A stretch of DNA of 64,000 nucleotides from Alviniconcha marisindica (Eukaryota > Mollusca > Gastropoda > Provannidae): positions 62,001 through 126,000 of the forward strand of contig JABMCL010002105.1 in assembly GCA_018857735.1 (NCBI GenBank), read 5' to 3'. Shown here one piece after another: positions 22,914 through 41,395 of this stretch; the stretch's first letter is position 1; each line of letters starts with the position of its first letter. The translations under genes were made by a program, and so were the position numbers. The notes beneath the pieces are model-generated. The model saw nothing but the letters and a program-made list of their open reading frames with translations, had not been told where the DNA came from and searched no databases.

Positions 22914-22947
22914 CTTTTTGCTCTGGGACTAAGTGTCCAAGTACTCC
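22664..22947 (-). CDS. INF2: INF2-like exon 1 (start codon exon)
   Basis: Coding 22664-22913, 83 codons plus one base. The first ATG of the tandem ATGATG is at 22913. An in-frame TAG lies 15 bases 5' of it, so this is the true start of the frame. A splice acceptor (tttacag) ends at 22948, so 22914-22947 is 5' UTR and at least one non-coding exon lies further upstream. The protein ends LGGLDSLLDSLCQMTG, matching the human SGLDLLLEALARLSGR stretch. The donor is G|GTAGGC. Confidence 0.9.
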
Positions 22948-23332
22948 CTGTAAATACAAAGCATACTTCAAATCATAAAAACTGACATCTTATTACTAGG
23001 TTAATTGTTAGTATGTACATATTTTGGTAAAAGTTTCTTCATACTAGATTCTACATGCATAGACCCCTTTCCTTACTGATGAACATAATTAACATAAAAT
23101 GAAGACAGATATATTAATATTTCCAGGTGATTTGATTTTCCAATTAAGGACAATCACACATTATATATTTACACTTTGTATTATGTATATATATGTGAGC
23201 AAGTGCGCTTTGTACAAGTTTTTACAGTAATCCCACCTTGGTTATCATATCCAAGCAATTTCATTACTGTACTGCTAATAAACCAGGAACCAGAGCAGAT
23301 GTCGCTTTTGTTTTGAAACACTGCATGTGACG

Positions 23333-23340
23333 TGACGTCA
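23333..23340. promoter_or_regulatory. full CRE palindrome TGACGTCA
   Basis: TGACGTCA is preceded by an overlapping TGACG half site and followed by CACATG. It lies about 390 bp upstream of the first coding exon of the INF2-like gene. A promoter role is inference; no TATA box or start site could be placed. Confidence 0.35.
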
Positions 23341-24246
23341 CATGGCCTTCACACAGCTGACCAGCGATAGCCGGTGCATGCCAGATTCAAATCTATTTTC
23401 TCCCTTTACATTTTGACCGCTTGTTGTTTGTTTACTCCTTTTTACACACCAAGCCATGTGACGTGTGTAATATAATTTGGCATCTTAGAATGTGTACATG
23501 TTGTTTATTTAGAAGCAGGATTGAGCTACATCAGTAGCTGATGCCTCGCTAGGTCAGATTTATGGCCAAGTGCAAGGCATGGCCTTCTCTGTTTAGTAGT
23601 GAATTGTTTTGACTCAATTAAAGTGTGTCAATCAATGCTTTGCAGTATAATATTTTGTTTAACTGACTCAATGTTTAGTGTTAATTTGGGTTGAAATTAC
23701 GTATTGTGTACTGTAGAAGCTAAGTTTTATTAATGGACTACTTGATATCAGTGATGCTGTGATAAGATAACGCACCCCAGGCTAAAGGTCACACCAATTA
23801 TTTTGTTGCCAGTCTTTGAGTGTGTCTTTGAGTGTGGCACACAGAACGTCATAATTATTGTTATGTGCCATTTTAACCATGGGAGCGTGCACTTTAATCT
23901 GATTAAGTTTTATTAACATCAATATTTTGTACACTGTTAGCTGTGATTTAGTTGTACGAGTCTGTCTATGGACAGGTGCAAGCCACACTTCCCACACTTG
24001 TAAATTAAGTAAGACATGTTTGTACATTTTGTTTACATGGTTTAAAAGATCGTAATTTTAGCTTTCATTTGATGTTTTTCATGACTTAATTAGTTTAGCT
24101 ATAATTTGTTGAGAAAATTGTACTTGAACGGGCAGAAAAAACACAAATGTTGGCCATTTTGTGGTCCAGAGGGCCAATTTGATTGTAGTGAGCACATGTG
24201 CCACCGTTATCTATGCCTGTGAGTGAGCATTTTGCATTACAGCAGA

Positions 24247-24340
24247 GCTCAGGAGCTGTTAAGTCGAGGTGGCCATCCTGGGCTTACGTCCATAATAAGC
24301 CTACAGTTTCTGTGGATGTAAAGCAACACTTCAACAACAA
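24247..24340 (+). repeat. short dispersed element, partial copy
   Basis: Reads caggagctgttaagtcgagg, then aataagcctacagtttctg and tggatgtaaagcaacac, matching the element at 41885-42069 and its 46696 copy. Confidence 0.65.
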
Positions 24341-24543
24341 GCATTTTGTGTGTGCTGAAAAATTGCCTTCTGGCTGAAAATAAATCCTGATGGCTGTATG
24401 CCTGCTGTGGTCTCCTCTTTGACTGATTCCCTGCCTGTCTTCTATATCTGTCACAATCATGTATATTATTGCCTTGACATACTTGACACAGGATAGTCCA
24501 GACATTTATTCAGGGCTTAAGATGTGATTGTTGCAGGATAAGT

Positions 24544-25025
24544 TGCAGGGATAGCTCAGTGGTTAGACTGCCAGACCAAAAGGTCACAGGTTTGATTCCA
24601 GCAGAAGTGACGGGAGAATTTTCTTCTCTAGTATCAACTTTCTGCGCTGACTCTTATTTCCTGTCTGTAGATCCCTGTGTTACAGCAGTAGCACAAAAGA
24701 TCCTGGTCATTCTGCCAAAAGTGCATGTGGCAAGTTACAGGTAAACATGCATGCACCCTATGTATACATATATGGCTTTGCATAAAGTGAACTGACCTGA
24801 CATGGTTCATGGTTGCATGGTGTACAGTACACACCAAGATGGCAGCAGTTTCAGAAAGCACCAGCCATGTCACAACCAAATAGTAAGTACACCACTTCAG
24901 TGGAAATTCAAAAATGCACTATGATTAGTATAAAGCTAGTCACTCGTTTAGAATTAGAATCACATGTGATGAGTGCATTGAGTCTGCTCAAGAGCAAAGA
25001 ATAGCGCTATATAAAAGCAATCAAC
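24544..25025 (+). mobile_element. tRNA-derived SINE, family 1 (copy A)
   Basis: About 480 bp with a Pol III A box (TAGCTCAGTGG, 24552) and B-box-like ggtttgattcc near 24590. The body contains agatggcagcagtttcag, and the 3' end is gcgctatataaaagcaatca. It is similar along its whole length to 58511-58980. Confidence 0.88.
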
Positions 25026-25677
25026 AGCAAGTTGACTGCTGTTCATTTCTTGTTCCATCTTTGTGGTCGTTAATAACCATTCATTTTACATGTTTGTACA
25101 TCAGACCCACACCTGAGTGTAGTCTGCACTGTGCAATCAGACCATGTGCTTGGCTCTGCAGCTTGTTGCTGCCATTGCCTGGACTTACTGGAAACTCCAG
25201 CCCACTATTTATTTCATTGTTTAATTTGATCAATTGATGAACTAACATTCAGAAACTGAACAAGTATTTGAAAGCAAGTATCAGTATTCACTGGTCCGCT
25301 CAATCAGATATTTAGAAGTTTTTCTCATTGGCTGAAAACTGGATCAGTTATTTTTTGATGGCTTCAAAAGTTTTGTTCCCTTTTTCCTGTGCACCAAAAC
25401 TAAAAGCTACATTGTCAATAATGTAATAACAGCATCTGTGATGTATGTTTGCAGCAGTCTTGACCTCTACAGATTTTTTTACCCTTGTGTGATGCAGAAG
25501 AGCTTTTCCCTTGTTTTCTGATAGTGCGCATGTCACATGAAGGTCACACATGTGTGTGTTCTATGGTGCCACATGTGATCTGGCATCTGTTATAACTTAT
25601 ACACACTGTATTGCACTGATCACCTCCATCCATCTGTGTGAGTGTGTGTGTTTTCTGGTGCTATAATTGTATGATTT

Positions 25678-25678
<1 letters not shown>

Positions 25679-25733
<55 letters not shown>
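25679..25733. repeat. (AT)n microsatellite
   Basis: A pure AT dinucleotide run of about 54 bp. The flanks to 27650 hold no recognisable gene. A short dispersed motif, attttaacatcctgtcaag, is at 26597. Confidence 0.9.
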
Positions 25734-25736
<3 letters not shown>

Positions 25737-27650
25737 TACTGCATTAATGGGAAAAGGGGAAAACATGTCCAACTTGGTTGAAATTGAGTTTAGACTTGTT
25801 TTCGACTTATCTGTTGTAAAATTAATACAAAAATCAGCTCTGGTTAGGAAAAAAAAAATGGTTTGACAAAATATTTTTTTCTGTTTTTTTTAACTTAAGC
25901 TTATCTGACTATTAATATACTATTATGCATACATGTATACGTGTACTAATGTAGGTTATACTTCTACAGTAGTACAACTTGTGCTGTAATTTAGGGCATG
26001 CTGCCTTTTTTAATTTGTACCCCATCTTAACTCTTACATTGTTAAAAAATGTTACTAGGTAAATTTATTTTTGGTCTGTTTCAGTGTTTGATTTTTCCTT
26101 GACCTACCAAATTATTCATCAGCGTAAAACTTGAAGTTATTTACAAATTTGTGTCTCTGTCCAGGAGAGATGACCTCTGTATCAATTGTCTATACAAGTT
26201 TCCCTTTCAGCCACACTGAGCGGCTATTTCTTAGTGCTTTATTTACAAACAAATTTTTTTTAAACATGTTTACTGTTTACTAATGTTAGTACCAGTCACT
26301 TACCAATTGGTCTAACTGTAATGTGAAGTAGGTGTGCATTTTGTTCAGGCCATATACTCATATAGGCATAATAGGGGAAAACATTGTTAAACATGTCAAA
26401 TGAGCTTTTGAATTTGATGTGCCACCTGTCAGTGTGTCACTGTTCTTAAATAATTGACTATCATTCATTCATAATAGCATCGGCAACAAAACAGGAACCA
26501 CACAAATCATAACTGAATAACTCAGCTGAAAGTGTCTGCTGTGGCCATGTGGTCCGTGGGACTGGGAATGTGAACTGCGAAGATTTCATTTTAGGATTTT
26601 AACATCCTGTCAAGTACACAGGGTCACCACAGGACAATGCTGTGAACAAATACAGCAGTAAGCCAAGAAAGGAACAGCTGTACATGATTGATGATACAGC
26701 TTTACAGGGAATGAAGAATATAATTTATTTCTTAGCCGGCCATGAAAATTACTATGATTTAAAACTACAATAAAAGACTGTTGTAGTATTAATTCACAGT
26801 GATTGTATTATGGGCAGAGATTATATAAAATATTGGCCTGCTGTACCCTGCACATAAAGTGCATGTTTACCGATTTAAGTTACTTTAAGATAAAACAGTT
26901 ACAACTGAGAATATATTTATATAAAAATGTAATAATAATAATAGTGATGACAGTTGGCACTGACCCCCACCAGCAGTACTGGACCAAAAAACAGATTGGT
27001 CAGAAGTGATTCCTTTCTCCAGTGTGCTAATTTCAGACTACAGTAAATGAGTAATGCTGGCACTTAACTTTTAAAAACGAATTTGACAAGAAAGTTTTTT
27101 TGTTTAATTTTTTTTTAAACCAGTTGATGCAAAAGTCAGCGACTGGTTACATATTTCAGTAACTGCAGTCTTCAGAGTAGCGACTACTAATGCTTGAAAG
27201 CATTACGCGGCCTGCGGCCAACCAGCTGCCGAACTAGGACTAGTCACTAGGAGAGACAACAAACAGAGAAAATCAGTGTTTTTCAAATCATGGATCAGTT
27301 TGACCTCACCTTCGCTGGGCTTCCGTTTTCCTTCACAGACATGAAGGGCGGCTGCTTATTGATTATTCTGGGAGCTAATTACCTGTTCGCCATACCAAGA
27401 ATTTTGTATTTCGCGCACCTTGGTCACTACCTCTGCTTTGGTGGCCCACCTGTCTCAAGGCCGGATGAGTCACACTCCGGCCTTTGAATTTGGCGCTTCG
27501 CTTTCGATGTTCAGGATACGAATTATGAAGGGAGACCACTGTGGGGTCGCTACTGCATCATCATTGTAACTTCTGTGTTGTGTCTGATTTTGATGATGAT
27601 GATGTGGGGCTTCATGTCCTCGGATGTCGGGTTCACAATCTGATTTTGAA

Positions 27651-28800
27651 GACTCGTGTGCTTTTAGTACTAGCAACTCAGTAATACCCGCGGTGTCTAT
27701 GTACAGCGAGCGGCCGGCAGTGTGCTCTTAGTATTAGACGGCACACAGGGAGCCGTGTGTGCTTTAACTATACTACAGGACCGACATAAAAAAATATTTG
27801 TATGATTGTAAATTTATAATTAGGTTCATGTACTGCCCGCTCCAAGACGGGAACTGCCCTGATATAACCACACTGGTTGACTGGGCGTAAAACACCAGTT
27901 TACTTTCTTACCAAGACAGGACTGAGCCGGCGTGTGGTCTCATGGTAGCCTACTACTGAGACCGACACTACAGGGAGCCGAGTGCATGCTCCGCAGAACT
28001 AGCGTTGACTGGCACTGGGCCATGTGCGCTTGTGCTCCGCATGCCGCGCTGAAGGCACAGGTGGAGCCGTGTGCGCTCGTAAAGAGTACAGTTCCAGGAT
28101 CCATGTCGCAGACTGTGCTTTCTTCGTACGAGACTGAGTACACAGATGAGCCCAAACTCCAAGCACTGGTTTACGACATCCTTCCTTCCTGGAGGAAGGT
28201 GCCGGAAAGCGATGCTGGGAGTGTGAGATGAGCCGTGTGCTCTCGGCTTTGATACTGGATTGAGCCGTGTGTTCTTTAGTACACGAGCCGTGTGCACGGT
28301 TTCCGTTTTGGCGGCTGACAGTAGCTGTACACATTTTCTTTCCGTGACTCGGAAATCTCATATTATGGTTTATTCAGTTGGCGGGACGGGGGAGAGGGTG
28401 GTGGTGGTATACCGTGCCTATGTGATGCTCGTTTCAAGTGTACTCGACACGCAAAAGCAAAACGGCCACCACCAGAACGCTGACTCGAATAGATATTAAG
28501 GTCATGTGTTGGGGAACCAACGGGCCAGTGCAAAGCGGCAATTTATAAGTACTGACTTTTCAACTCGCTATTTCAATTGTTGTGGGGGGGAGGGGGGGGG
28601 GGACAAACGGCAACTGTTGCCAGCAACGAAAGCAGTGAAAAAGATCATCCAACTCATTTCGTGAGAGCCCAGTGGTGGCACAGCTTCTCGGGGATCTTTA
28701 CTAGACACAGGAGCCGTATTGGCTGTGAAGCGTGTGCTCTCTACTTAGATGAAGGAGTCCGTGTGCTGTCTTCGCCGGTACTGACTAGACTGATGCTGGC
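27651..28800. repeat. degenerate GAGCCGTGTG repeats
   Basis: A motif close to gagccgtgtgctctttagta, often followed by ctagac and acacagg, recurs about ten times (27651, 27708, 27749, 27924, 27976, 28064, 28229, 28262, 28286, 28709 and 28769). Spacing is irregular. The region is richer in CpG than the rest. No open frame in it is convincing. Confidence 0.55.
27851..27915 (+). repeat. short dispersed element GCCCTGATATAACC...TTAC
   Basis: Reads ccctgatataaccacactgg, ttgactgggcgtaaaacacc and a TTAC-like tail. It is nearly identical to 41263-41322. Inverted copies of the core lie at 44727, 55575 and 60418. Confidence 0.7.
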
Positions 28801-29079
28801 CCCAACTTGATTATCTCTGGAAGTGTTAAAACTTGCGCGCTGGGCCCGCCGCGTCCTCTTTCCCGGCCCCAGTATCCCTGCAGTAGCAGCTCGTCAGTTA
28901 GTTCGAGCTGCTGCCTATGCACCTGATTCAGGGGAGAGCCTACACTGTTTCCTGGTTGGTGTAATTAAAAGTTATGTTATAGCAACCTCTGACTTGTGAC
29001 TCTTCATCCATGCTTCCAACCTGCTTCCCTCACTCCCCACCCCGCTCGCCTACAAAAACAAGCAAAAACTGAAAAACAA

Positions 29080-29200
29080 AAAGAAGAAGGAAAAAAAAGG
29101 GGGGGAGAGGAGGGGGGGGGGGGCTTACCCCGAAAAAAATCGCATCTTGTCATATTAAATTGGGGTTCGTTTTAACCGTTTATATGTTTGGATCTTAACG
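29080..29200. repeat. dispersed repeat ending GTTTGGATCTT (copy)
   Basis: Shares cgaaaaaaatcgca, tcatattaaattggggttcg and gtttatatgtttggatctta with 30870-31010, and in diverged form with 4270 and 36775. Confidence 0.6.
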
Positions 29201-29290
29201 GACAAATCAAATGTCACGCTTTTTTGCACATGCCCCAAAGCGGTCATGATGCGTTCTGCCGGGACTGGCCGCAGTGACGAGACTGGCACA

Positions 29291-29291
29291 T

Positions 29292-29373
<82 letters not shown>

Positions 29374-29561
29374 ACACACTCGCGCGCGCGCGCGCACACG
29401 CACGCCAAAGCACGCACTGACACACACACGCACACACACAGCCACACATAAACACACCGTGGCTCCAACTCACACACACACACACCTCCTCCTACCCCCA
29501 CCCCCCCCCACCCCACCATTCTCACACCATACACACACACACACGCGCACCCTGACACACA

Positions 29562-29657
<96 letters not shown>

Positions 29658-29901
29658 CACACACACTACTGACTAACCTAATTAGTTCTGCCAACACTGA
29701 CAGAACCACATGACGCAAGACAGATGGCTGCAGTACACAGTCAGATTGCACATTGCGACTTTGATCACTAGCCGGCCCGGGAAAGGGAAACTGCATCTCT
29801 CGGTCAAAAAATATTTGTTGACTGAGCATTATTGCGGTAAGGAATGCTTAGTCAGTGGAAGAAATTATTTTGTCATGCTTTGATTTAAAGCCAGCGCGTG
29901 C

Positions 29902-29964
<63 letters not shown>

Positions 29965-29985
29965 TGTGTGTGTGTGTGTGTGTGT
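29291..29985. repeat. cluster of microsatellites (CA, CT, GCGT)
   Basis: (CA)n at 29291-29371, (CT)n at 29564-29653, and (GCGT)n passing into (GT)n at 29895-29985. Open frames here translate only the repeats. Confidence 0.9.
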
Positions 29986-30039
29986 TTGGTTCTGCAATCA
30001 ATCGTTCAAGTTGTTGAGACGGTCAGGTTTGGTGGCCTA

Positions 30040-30650
<611 letters not shown>

Positions 30651-30869
30651 GCGAACGCGCGACAGCGAGCAGAGAGAGAGAGAACGAGAGAACGTTAACT
30701 CCAATTCCAACTCGAAAACGTTATTTTACAAGGATTGTACAAATACAAATAATAAATATCTGAAACAAGGAAAACTGCTAGTGTTCTAAAACTAGATCCA
30801 AACACACAAGGGGTTAAAAGGAACGCTAATTTAATATGACAATACAAAACATGTTCGAATTTTCGGGGT

Positions 30870-31010
30870 CACAGTAATTCACTTTTAGCTGTTGTTTTGT
30901 CGCTTTGAAAAAGGGGCTTATACCGCGAAAATTCGCACATGTTTTGCACTCTCATATTAAATTAGCGTTGCTTTTCAGTACCGTTTATATGTTTGGATCT
31001 TCACACTGTA
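30870..31010. repeat. dispersed repeat ending GTTTGGATCTT (copy)
   Basis: The best copy of the family: gcttataccgcgaaaattcg, gcactctcatattaaattag, and gtttatatgtttggatcttc at the 3' end. Confidence 0.65.
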
Positions 31011-31319
31011 GCTAATGTTCAGTCAGCATTGTCTAACCATTAGTCTTACTGATGAGTACAAAATTACAAGGCATCAGGTAAATACGTATATGAATGAATG
31101 AATAGAGCATATATATATATGGAGCATAAAAACTTGACACAAAAACTCACGCGTTCGCAGCGCCAGAAGTATACATTGTAGAAGTAGCATACATACATAC
31201 TTCACTCGTTTATACATATCAATGCTTGTCTTATAAACAACAAGGGGGAAACGAACAAAGAAGAAAATGCATCACTCACACAAGCAATCGGAAAGTCATG
31301 AGGACTGGGCGGAACTGAG

Positions 31320-32255
31320 AAAGGACTGACTAGTCAGTGGCTCAACTTCCAGTCGTCCACCATCGTCCTGAACACAGGCGCCCCTCAAGGATGCGTCCTG
31401 TCACCCCTCCCGTACTCCCTCTTCACCAACGACTGCGTCTTCAACCACGCCTCTGTTCAACTCATCAAATTAACCGACAACACCACAGTTAAGGGACTAA
31501 TCGAGAATTCGGAAGAGTCCGACTACCGACAGGAAGTTGACTGTTTGATGTCCTGGTGCGGAAACAACCTTAAACTGAACGCGTCAAAAATCGAAGGAGA
31601 TGGTCATCGATTTCCGGAAGGAAAAATCACCTGTCGTCCCGCTGCAGATCAATGATTCGCCGATAGAAATCGTCGACAGCTTCAAGTTTCTGTGTACAGT
31701 CATCTCCTCTGGGCTGGACTGGGAGGCGAACCGTGACCAACTCTACCCTGAAGAAGGCGTAGCAGAGAATGTACTTTCTCCGGCAGCTGAAGAAGTTTGG
31801 CCTGGCCTACTGCTTGAGATCCTCGTACAGTTCTACAGGGCCGCCGCAGTGAGCGTGCTGTGCTTCTTGCTTCCAGTCTGGTAAGCCGGCACCACACAGT
31901 ACCAGAAGAGACGTCTGAACCGTGTCGTCAGCAAAGCCGGCACCACACAGTACCAGAAGAGACGTCTGAATCGTGTCGTCAGGAAAGCCTGCACCGCACA
32001 GTACCAGAAGAGACGTCTGAACCGTGTCGTCAGGAATGCTGGCCGACAAATCGTCGGTTGCGCCAGCTGCCTTTTCTGGAGATGTTCATCAAACGGTCTG
32101 TCGCCAGATCCAGACGGATCATTGCAGACCGGCCCCACCCAGCGCATGACCTGTTCCAGATTTTGCCGTCTGGCTGAGGGCACCTACCAACCGCTTGAGC
32201 GGCAGCTCTTCCACCAGGCCGTTGATGCTTTCAACCGTGTTGTGGCTGTCTGAAC
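31320..32255 (+). pseudogene. non-LTR reverse transcriptase relic
   Basis: The plus strand reads LNTGAPQGCVLSPL, then a decayed form of the catalytic FADDT box (one D appears as N), NLKLNASK, VIDFRKEKSPVVPLQIND, DSFKFL and the tail PTQRMTCSRF. This is the 3' half of an RT of the Rex1/jockey-like group. Frameshifts and a TAA after LLPVW show that it is dead. It lies between the arms of the large CA/GT inverted repeat. Confidence 0.85.
31885..32037 (+). repeat. 51-bp triplication within the RT relic
   Basis: Three in-frame copies start at 31885, 31936 and 31987. Each codes for a variant of AGTTQYQKRRLNRVVSK, a basic stretch of the RT thumb region. Copies differ at one to five positions. Confidence 0.93.
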
Positions 32256-32656
32256 CAGTGCGTGTGTGTGTCGGTGAGATTAAAACAACAACATTTTTAT
32301 TTATTTATTATTAATGCAATAGCAGTCTTAACTGATCTCTTTTAGCGTGCGTGTGGGTGTGGCCGGGTATGAAATTGTGTGCGTGTCGACGATACACATT
32401 TTAAGGCAGTTATTTAATGTCATTACTGGGTGTGTTTAAGTTCGCTATAGGAATTATTAATAATGACATTTTAATAGCTGTAACAGTAAGAATTGGAGGA
32501 AAGATGTGCGTGCGTGTATGTCAGGAATACACGTAAGCCCTGTTACAACAATTGTAACTATTCCACTGATTTTGAGTTTTACTGTGCGTTATTATTCGAT
32601 ATTTTCCAAGGTTGATTCTACTAGAGATATAACTGTTTGTATGTGATTGTGATTGG

Positions 32657-33230
<574 letters not shown>

Positions 33231-33594
33231 GTAACCTTCTACGGCAGTCGATAAAAGTTGACCTGGCTAAACTCGATCTAGAAAGCTCTATAAAACTCGA
33301 TCTACATACGCCAAGAATGAAGTTGGCGGGGTACAAAATGTCACCAAACTTAGAATGTGTTAGTTAAAGCTATCAGAATTCACCAACAACACTTTTGATT
33401 CCCTCCTAAAATTCTCCATGAACTGAAAGCTAGGTAAATCTAATTTCATGCCTGTTATCACTTTATTATATGTCTGTTCGTTGAATGAAAAGAACTTTTA
33501 TTCGCCGAAAATATGCGCGTGTTATCTATTGTCTAATTAAAATAAGCGCTCATTTTATTTTTGTGTGTGTTGATCAGAATTCACCTATGTTTTC

Positions 33595-33980
33595 AAAATG
33601 ATGTAGATGGCTGAGTAACTATCAAAATTTACCAACGTTGGAAATGAAGCAGTCGGCAGGTAGCTATAAAATTTCATCAACGTTAAAAATGAACTGACTG
33701 GTATAATCTGAGTAACATTAGAATAATTATAATAAAATTTACCAACGTTGAAAATACTGCGCAGGGCAGGTAGCCATAAAACTTCACCAACGTTGACAAT
33801 GAAGCCTTTGGCTGGGTAGCTATACATTTTGACCAACGTTAACAATGTAGTTGGCTGGTTATACTATAAAATTCCACCACCGATAACAATGAAGCAGTTG
33901 GAAGTTTATACTATAAATTCCACCACTGTTAACAATGAAGCTGTTGGCTGGGTGGCAGATTTCACCAACGTTTTCAGTGA
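33595..33980. repeat. diverged tandem repeat with ACCAACGTT cores
   Basis: Seven or eight units of roughly 45-60 bp, each with taaaatttcaccaacgtt and aatgaagcagttggc variants. The AACGTT core is palindromic. No coding potential. Confidence 0.75.
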
Positions 33981-34139
33981 ATTTCACTGAAAAACAATAG
34001 GGACAATTTCTAGACCGCGCCATTTTTTTGGGCTCGAAACATTTACAACAACGACGACGTCGACGACAACAAAGCATGTGAAGGTACCCACTAACCACGC
34101 AGTGGCAAATAACAAAGATTATTTAAAAAAAAAAAAATT

Positions 34140-34367
34140 TTAAATGACAAGAACTGTGGGGAGTGTGCTACAGAAAATAATCATCGTACATGTGTGCCAA
34201 ACCGGACAGAACATTTTGAAATTCAGCCCTGCGTTATAAACAGATGACTTTTGAGGGCTTTCTTGAATGATGTTTTTTAAGTGTGAAGTGCTGATGTCAT
34301 ACGAAGCTTTGTTCCAGACCACAGGACCAGCATGTGAAAAGGATCTGTGTTGACGGAGGGTGCACAA
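34140..34367 (-). pseudogene. LINE 3'-end fragment (RT C-terminus)
   Basis: The minus strand reads RSFSHAGPVVWNKASYDI and a SHLKNIIQE patch, resembling the RSFSxAGPxxWNSLP end common to many jockey and CR1 type ORF2 proteins. Short and isolated. Confidence 0.5.
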
Positions 34368-34809
34368 AGAATGTGGCTGTCACTGGACATACCGATGAGT
34401 TGTCTCGATGGCGTCTAAATGTATGAATGAAGTCCTTGGTTGGCTAACGCGATTCCCTTCTCTCCAAGGGAAAGCGACTCAAACGAGCAGCTAGTAGAAG
34501 AAAAACTCCCGCTAAGACAATGAGCAGAGCTATAGAAAAACTAAACAGCATCTGCCCGTGGGGTCTTTCACTACCAGTGGGCAGGCATTTTTGTGGGCAA
34601 ATAGTGTTCTATGCACATTATTTGCCGACCTCGATCTCAGTGCAACCTGTACACAGCCGGCTGCAAGCGCAGGTTGTGACAGCATGACTCACGAGTGCAC
34701 GTGAGCTTCGGCCAAACTGTGCAGGCGCCAAATGTAGGCTGATTAATTAAAGCCTCAAATCAATCACAACTGCCAGTAACAATGCGTGGTATGAGAATTC
34801 ATCATCACG

Positions 34810-34816
34810 TATAAAA
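34810..34816 (+). promoter_or_regulatory. TATA box of the secreted-protein gene
   Basis: cgTATAAAAcccc lies about 215 bp before the ATG at 35027. A start site near 34840 would give a 5' UTR of about 185 nt. Spacing and orientation suit the gene downstream. The start site itself is inferred. Confidence 0.55.
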
Positions 34817-35026
34817 CCCCATGCTCTGAGTGGCCTGCTCCCAGACTGGCCGTAGAACTGATCTACTTCGGCTTTCTCTGCCTACAAGAAAAGAAAGAAA
34901 AATAAAGAAAAGAAAAAAGAAATAGCTGTTGTTTTAATCAAAATTATTTGCTTTCATAGTTGTCCCAGCCCAACATCCCAATTATCTCTGATCTCAAATT
35001 TCAGCATAATTTCAATACGGGGAATC

Positions 35027-40221
<5,195 letters not shown>

Positions 40222-40549
40222 TTCCACCAACGGCAACACCAACCCGCAGCTCGCTCTCCGCTCCATGAACCGGACCTAACTCACGTCCCTGTTGTTACGG
40301 AGATTTAATGAACCTGTGGCGGCTGCAGAGAGGTGTACTGGTTCGCTGACTGCTGTAGCCAGCACCTGCTACCGCTCACTTTTTTTTGTATCGCATATTG
40401 AAATACAGTGTCGTCAAACTGCTCCAGTTTGCTGGTAATAATTGTGTCCATGAATTTTTGGCTAGCAATGTAAAGACGGCTTTTCAATTGGCTGTAAAAC
40501 AAAATTAAAAAAAGACACGCGCACTTCCTGACTCGTAATGGCTTAAACG

Positions 40550-40742
40550 TGAACACACACGCACGCACACACGCACCCACGCACGCAATCGCACACATTG
40601 ACACACATACACAGTGACACACAAGCACACACGCACGCACTCGCACACAGTGACACACATACACAGTGACACACATACACAGTGACACACAAGCACACAC
40701 AAGCACACACACACAATCACACACACAATCACACACACACGC
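40550..40742. repeat. CA-rich repeat
   Basis: Mixed cacacgcacgcacac and cagtgacacacatacacagt units downstream of the secreted-protein stop. Confidence 0.8.
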
Positions 40743-41262
40743 GGTTCAAGGGACTTGCTTACGCCAGTGCCGGCTTCACCTCAGCTTGAATCCAAGTGAA
40801 GATCTTACAGCACGATAAACAAATACATGTAAACGCTAGCTTTATTTCACTTTGAAAGTTTGGATCTCACGGTTGAAGAAACTGTCCATTTGTAACTTGA
40901 AAACTGACAATGCTCCTCCCTCCCCCCTCCCGTCTTCCAGTTTCCAATACGACAAAAGTCCAATGGCCGGCTTTAAATCGATGTCAGTAGCTGCTTTGTG
41001 AAAGCTTCGTCTTGATACAATCCTGTGTGGTTGAGAGGACGTTAAATTCCGACTACTAACTTTTGACAGTACGTCCATTTTGCAACTACGGAGGTACCAG
41101 CAAACATCCAGTCAACAAATAAACGTTAGCTCGTTGCACAGTTACAGCCGTGTGAAAGGAGAAGCTGGTGACCAGTCTCAACCCCAACGAGGCTACTGGG
41201 CCGGACTGTGTCTCCCTGAGAATCCTCAAGGAGCTTGCCCCAGACACGGCTCCAGCCCTGCC

Positions 41263-41322
41263 CCGCCCTGATATAACCGTACCGGTTGACTGGGCGTAAA
41301 ACACCAACTTACTTACTTACCG
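41263..41322 (+). mobile_element. short element inside the RT pseudogene
   Basis: Reads gccctgatataaccgtaccg, then gttgactgggcgtaaaacac and a (TTAC)3 tail. It splits the RT frame between the APALP-like and EIPSDW-like segments. Near-identical to 27851-27915. Confidence 0.75.
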
Positions 41323-41395
41323 CCGCTCGTTAGATACGGAGAAATTCCCTCCGACTGGAGAGAAGCAACAAAAGGTGAGTGGTACGACACAGTCA

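Noticed and set aside
27290..27487. Frame starting MDQFDLTFAGLPFSFTDMKG
   Set aside because: No signal peptide, homology or splice support; it lies in repeat-rich DNA.
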